Shown here: positions 4,392 to 6,669 of the stretch, in pieces
Layout: each line of letters starts with the position of its first letter
Numbering within the stretch: the stretch's first letter is position 1
Source of the DNA: Nitrospinota bacterium
Lineage (GTDB): Bacteria > Nitrospinota_A > UBA7883 > JADGGD01
Assembly: GCA_015229165.1 (NCBI GenBank)
Contig: JADGCD010000097.1
Location: forward strand, 1 to 6,669
DNA length: 6,669 nucleotides
Reading direction: 5' to 3'
Position numbers and translations under genes: made by a program
The notes under the pieces: generated by a model
The model's input: only the letters and a program-made list of their open reading frames with translations
The model's database searches: none
What the model was told of the DNA's origin: nothing

Positions 4392-5249
4392 ATGCCGTTA
4401 CGCGTATATAACAACATCTACTCGTTGAACGCCCAGCGTCACTTGGGCAACAACAACGCCTCGTTGGGAACCTCTCTCGAGCGGCTCTCCTCCGGCCTTC
4501 GCATCAACCGGGGCGCCGACGACGCCGCCGGCCTTGCGATCTCCGAATCGCTGAGAGCCGACATCCGCTCGCTGCATCAGGCCCTGCGCAACGCCAACGA
4601 CGGCATCAGCATGATCAACACGGCGGAGGGCGCCCTCTCGGAGCAGGCCTCCATCCTCGTCCGGATGCGGGAGCTGGCCGCCCAGGCCGCCACTGGCACC
4701 GTCGGCTCCACGGAACGGGCCACCATCAACCGGGAGTTCTCCGCGCTGCGCGACGAAATCGACCGCATCTCGTCGGTCACCGAGTTCAACGGCCAGAAAC
4801 TGGTCGACGGCGGCCTCTCCAGCGCCGTCGGGATTCCCAGCCAGGTGGTCATCCATGTCGGCATGCAGGCCACGACCAACGACCGGATCAACCTGAACGT
4901 CGCCGTCGACCTGACCGCCATCGACTCCACCGGGCTCAACATCACCAACATCTCGGTGACCCACGCCCAGTCGGCGCTCGATTCGATGGCCCGGCTCGAC
5001 TCGGCCCTGTCGGTGGTCACCAACGGACGCGGTCGCCTCGGCGCGGTCCAGAACCGGCTGATCCACACCATCAACAACTTGTCGATCTCGGCGGAGAACC
5101 TGCAAGCGGCCGAATCGCAGATTCGGGACGCCGACTACTCGATGGAAATCAGCAAGTTCACCCGGAACCAGATCTTGGTGCAGGCTTCCACCGCGATCCT
5201 GGCCCAGGCCAATCTGGTCCCGCAGACGGTCTTGCAGCTTCTGGGCTAA
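4392..5249 (+). CDS. fliC: Flagellin, compact filament subunit
   Basis: 285 residues. Flagellin is exported by the flagellar type III apparatus and polymerises into the filament under the FliD cap. The N-terminal D0/D1 part (1-140) is typical: NNIYSLNAQRHL, LERLSSGLRINRGADDAAGLAISE (29-52), NDGISMINTAEGALSE (69-84), RMRELAAQAATGT (91-103), and DEIDRISSVTEFNGQKLVDG (121-140). The C-terminal part (190-285) has the D1/D0 helices with NRLIHTINNLSISAENLQAAESQIRDADYS (221-250) and the end QASTAILAQANLVPQTVLQLLG. Only about 50 residues (141-190) separate them, so there is no sizeable variable D2/D3 domain. No cysteine is present. The Arg91 and Leu95 pattern and the Glu115 region resemble the TLR5-recognised site of Salmonella FliC. 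The ATG has a strong Shine-Dalgarno, AAGGAGG. Probable control is FliA transcription and perhaps CsrA translation control. It is followed by its own terminator. Confidence 0.97.
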   Translation: MPLRVYNNIYSLNAQRHLGNNNASLGTSLERLSSGLRINRGADDAAGLAISESLRADIRSLHQALRNANDGISMINTAEGALSEQASILVRMRELAAQAATGTVGSTERATINREFSALRDEIDRISSVTEFNGQKLVDGGLSSAVGIPSQVVIHVGMQATTNDRINLNVAVDLTAIDSTGLNITNISVTHAQSALDSMARLDSALSVVTNGRGRLGAVQNRLIHTINNLSISAENLQAAESQIRDADYSMEISKFTRNQILVQASTAILAQANLVPQTVLQLLG

Positions 5250-5257
5250 CCGGCAAA

Positions 5258-5274
5258 AAGCCCCACCGGGGCTT
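5258..5274 (+). repeat. First hairpin of the flagellin 3' UTR
   Basis: AAGCCCC-acc-GGGGCTT, a perfect 7-bp stem with a 3-nt loop, 8 nt after the flagellin stop. It resembles a terminator stem but only two T residues, already part of the stem, follow, so it probably does not terminate alone. It may block 3' exonucleases and stabilise the mRNA. Confidence 0.55.
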
Positions 5275-5290
5275 CGCCGTCGAGAGTATA

Positions 5291-5324
5291 GGGTTCGGTC
5301 CGGCGCCACCGCCGGGCCCAACCC
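5291..5324 (+). repeat. Long hairpin in the flagellin 3' UTR
   Basis: Bases 5291-5305 pair with 5310-5324 around the 4-nt loop CCAC. The stem is GGGTT/AACCC, a C-C mismatch, GG/CC, a T-G wobble, then CCGGCG/CGCCGG. That is 13 Watson-Crick pairs and one wobble in 15 positions. No T run follows, so it is not a terminator by itself. Confidence 0.65.
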
Positions 5325-5377
5325 GCCGCAGAAACCACGGGTCACCATAGGACGGCGGCCCGAACGGTTCTTGGTCT

Positions 5378-5422
5378 GCGGGGTCGCCGACTCTGAAAAG
5401 AGAGGCGACCCCGCCCCTTTTT
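5378..5422 (+). terminator. Strong intrinsic terminator of the flagellin gene
   Basis: GCGGGGTCGCC (5378-5388) pairs perfectly with GGCGACCCCGC (5404-5414), and CTCT/AGAG extends the stem inside to a GAAA loop (5395-5398). After CCC come five T residues (5418-5422). The position, about 130 nt after the flagellin stop and before the fliD promoter, makes flagellin and fliD separate transcription units. Confidence 0.92.
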
Positions 5423-5449
5423 GGACGAAAAAATGGCCCAGCAGCAGGA

Positions 5450-5478
5450 CTTGATGTGCAAATAGCTGTTTTATCAAG
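5450..5478. repeat. Short inverted repeat between flagellin terminator and fliD
   Basis: CTTGAT (5450-5455) and ATCAAG (5473-5478) are perfect inverted copies 17 nt apart in a locally AT-richer stretch upstream of the fliD promoter. It could be a regulator half-site pair, but six-base arms can arise by chance. Confidence 0.3.
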
Positions 5479-5510
5479 CTAATCAGTAACGCCCTGCCCG
5501 CATTTTTCTC

Positions 5511-5538
5511 TCAAGCTCTTTCTCCCCCTCTCCGATAA
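5511..5538 (+). promoter_or_regulatory. Sigma-28 (FliA)-type promoter of fliD
   Basis: TCAAGCTC (5511-5518), a 12-nt spacer TTTCTCCCCCTC, then TCCGATAA (5531-5538). The -10 matches the FliA consensus GCCGATAA at 7 of 8 positions and the -35 matches TAAAGTTT at 5 of 8. The predicted start, near 5545, gives a leader of about 40 nt before the ATG at 5585. Confidence 0.78.
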
Positions 5539-5584
5539 GAAGGCACAAGGTGGAAAACCTGACGCATCGTAAGGAAACAGGGCA

Positions 5585-6669
5585 ATGGCAATCTCGGTTG
5601 ACGGGCTGATCTCGGGCATGGACACGACCAGCATCGTGAAGCAGCTCATCGAGCTCGAAGGCCGCCCGATCACCCTCAAGCAGGGCAAGCAGGACGACCT
5701 GGCCACCCAGAAGCTGGCCTGGCAGGAGATCAACACCAAGCTGCTGGCCGTGGAGACCGCCTCCGAGAAGCTCAACTCCACCAGCAAGTTCGGGGCCCGC
5801 TCGGCCACCTTCGCCAACAACGACCCGACCACCGGTACGGTCCTTTCGGTGACCGCCGGTTCGTCCTCGGTCGTCGGTTCGTTTGACGTGACGGTCACCC
5901 AACTGGCCGCCGCCCAGAAATCGGCGCTGGACCAGACCTTCTCCTCCTCTTCTTCGGCGGTGGGCGCCTCGGGAACCCTGACCCTCAACGACGGGACCGC
6001 CCACAACATCGCGCTGACCACCGGGATGACGCTGGAGCAGATCAAGAACGCCATCAACGACAGCGGCGCGGCCCTCAACGCCACCATCATCAACTCGGGG
6101 ACCACTGCGTCGCCGGCCTACCAGATCATCCTGACCGGCGACGAGACCGGCGCGGCCAACAGCTTCACCCACAGCGCCTCCCTGGACGCGGGGGCCTTTT
6201 CCTTCACGCAGAAGGTGGCGGCCAAGAACGCCCTCATGACCGTGGACGAGGTGGCGGTGACCAAATCGTCGAATACCATCACCGACGTCATCGACGGCGC
6301 CACGCTGAATTTGCAGACCCTCGGGTCGGGGACCATCACCCTGGGGGCCGACTTCGACGGGATCGTGGCCAACGTCAAGGGGTTCGTCGACGCCTACAAC
6401 GAGGCGGCCAAGCTGATCCAGACACACAACAGCTACAACCAGGACAAAAACACCAAGGGGGCCCTCTTCGGCAACGCCACCCTGAACACGATCTACAACC
6501 AGATGCGCTCGATCATGACCACGGCCATCAAGGGGGGCGACGTCTCCGACACCAACACCCTGTCGTCGCTGGCCCAGATCGGCATCAAGAACGACAACGA
6601 AAACATCCTGACCGTGGACGAGACGAAGCTGCGGGACGCGCTGAAGGACAACTTCGCCGAAACCCAGAA
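5585..6669 (+). CDS. fliD: Flagellar filament cap protein FliD (3' truncated)
   Basis: 361 codons are visible and the frame is still open at the window end; the family is usually about 450-500 residues or longer. FliD forms the cap at the filament tip that folds and inserts flagellin subunits. The N-terminus MAISVDGLISGMDTTSIVKQLIELEGRPI (1-29) is the diagnostic FliD_N start, with the coiled-coil-like helix continuing to about residue 65. A beta-rich D2/D3 section follows (about 80-215). The VDEVAVTKSSNTITDVIDGATLNL stretch (220-243) is the flagellin IN-type motif typical of FliD. The FliD_C domain begins near 255 (ADFDGIVANVKGFVDAYNEA). The ATG at 5585 is preceded by AAGGAA (5571-5576), about 9 nt away. 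The gene has its own FliA-type promoter and a strong terminator lies before it. No flaG-like gene sits between flagellin and fliD. fliS might follow outside the window. Confidence 0.96.
   Translation, partial: MAISVDGLISGMDTTSIVKQLIELEGRPITLKQGKQDDLATQKLAWQEINTKLLAVETASEKLNSTSKFGARSATFANNDPTTGTVLSVTAGSSSVVGSFDVTVTQLAAAQKSALDQTFSSSSSAVGASGTLTLNDGTAHNIALTTGMTLEQIKNAINDSGAALNATIINSGTTASPAYQIILTGDETGAANSFTHSASLDAGAFSFTQKVAAKNALMTVDEVAVTKSSNTITDVIDGATLNLQTLGSGTITLGADFDGIVANVKGFVDAYNEAAKLIQTHNSYNQDKNTKGALFGNATLNTIYNQMRSIMTTAIKGGDVSDTNTLSSLAQIGIKNDNENILTVDETKLRDALKDNFAETQ

Noticed and set aside
4398..5477. Minus-strand open frames opposite flagellin
   Set aside because: They have compositional-shadow character with no recognisable domain. 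The plus strand encodes an intact flagellin with promoter, Shine-Dalgarno and terminator.
5479..6427. Minus-strand open frames opposite fliD
   Set aside because: They are shadows of the plus-strand fliD frame, which carries diagnostic FliD motifs and stays open to the window end.

Overview
This is a GC-rich (by eye) stretch of a Gram-negative, flagellated bacterial chromosome. The HisG and RpsT sequences, the short-form HisG, the signal-peptide protein and the FliA-type promoters fit a deep-branching proteobacterium or a Desulfuromonadota-like (deltaproteobacterial) lineage. That placement rests on recalled family patterns and is tentative.

Layout. Bases 2-223 (+) hold the C-terminal end of a SpoU-class RNA methyltransferase that looks like TrmJ. 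It converges on a three-gene minus-strand cluster read from about 2877 down to 279: a membrane-anchored two-lobed protein of unknown function, ruvB, and an exported protein of unknown function. The cluster has an extended -10 promoter (2881-2892) and a perfect 16-bp palindrome starting at the predicted transcription start. Just upstream is rpsT (ribosomal protein S20), also on the minus strand. It has a near-consensus sigma-70 promoter (3358-3386), a GTG start with a weak Shine-Dalgarno, and its own intrinsic terminator (2942-2974), so it is probably monocistronic. Divergent from rpsT is hisG (3478-4140, +), the short form that normally needs HisZ, preceded by two inverted repeats and a -10-like TATGAT only 9 nt from the ATG.

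The right third is flagellar. A compact flagellin (4392-5249) follows a structured leader and ends in a structured 3' UTR with a strong terminator (5378-5422). fliD, the filament cap (5585 to the window end, truncated), follows as a separate unit. Both flagellar genes have a sigma-28/FliA-like promoter with the same 12-nt spacing and nearly the same pyrimidine-rich spacer. The flagellin leader has a GGA-containing hairpin loop 23 nt before the GGAGGA of the Shine-Dalgarno. This is the layout expected for dual-site CsrA repression of flagellin translation, and it is the most interesting regulatory hypothesis here.

I see no mobile element, CRISPR array, tRNA or rRNA. No wholly new system is evident. 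The items most worth a second look are the two unknown envelope proteins flanking ruvB, the +1 palindrome, the putative CsrA leader and the structured flagellin 3' UTR.
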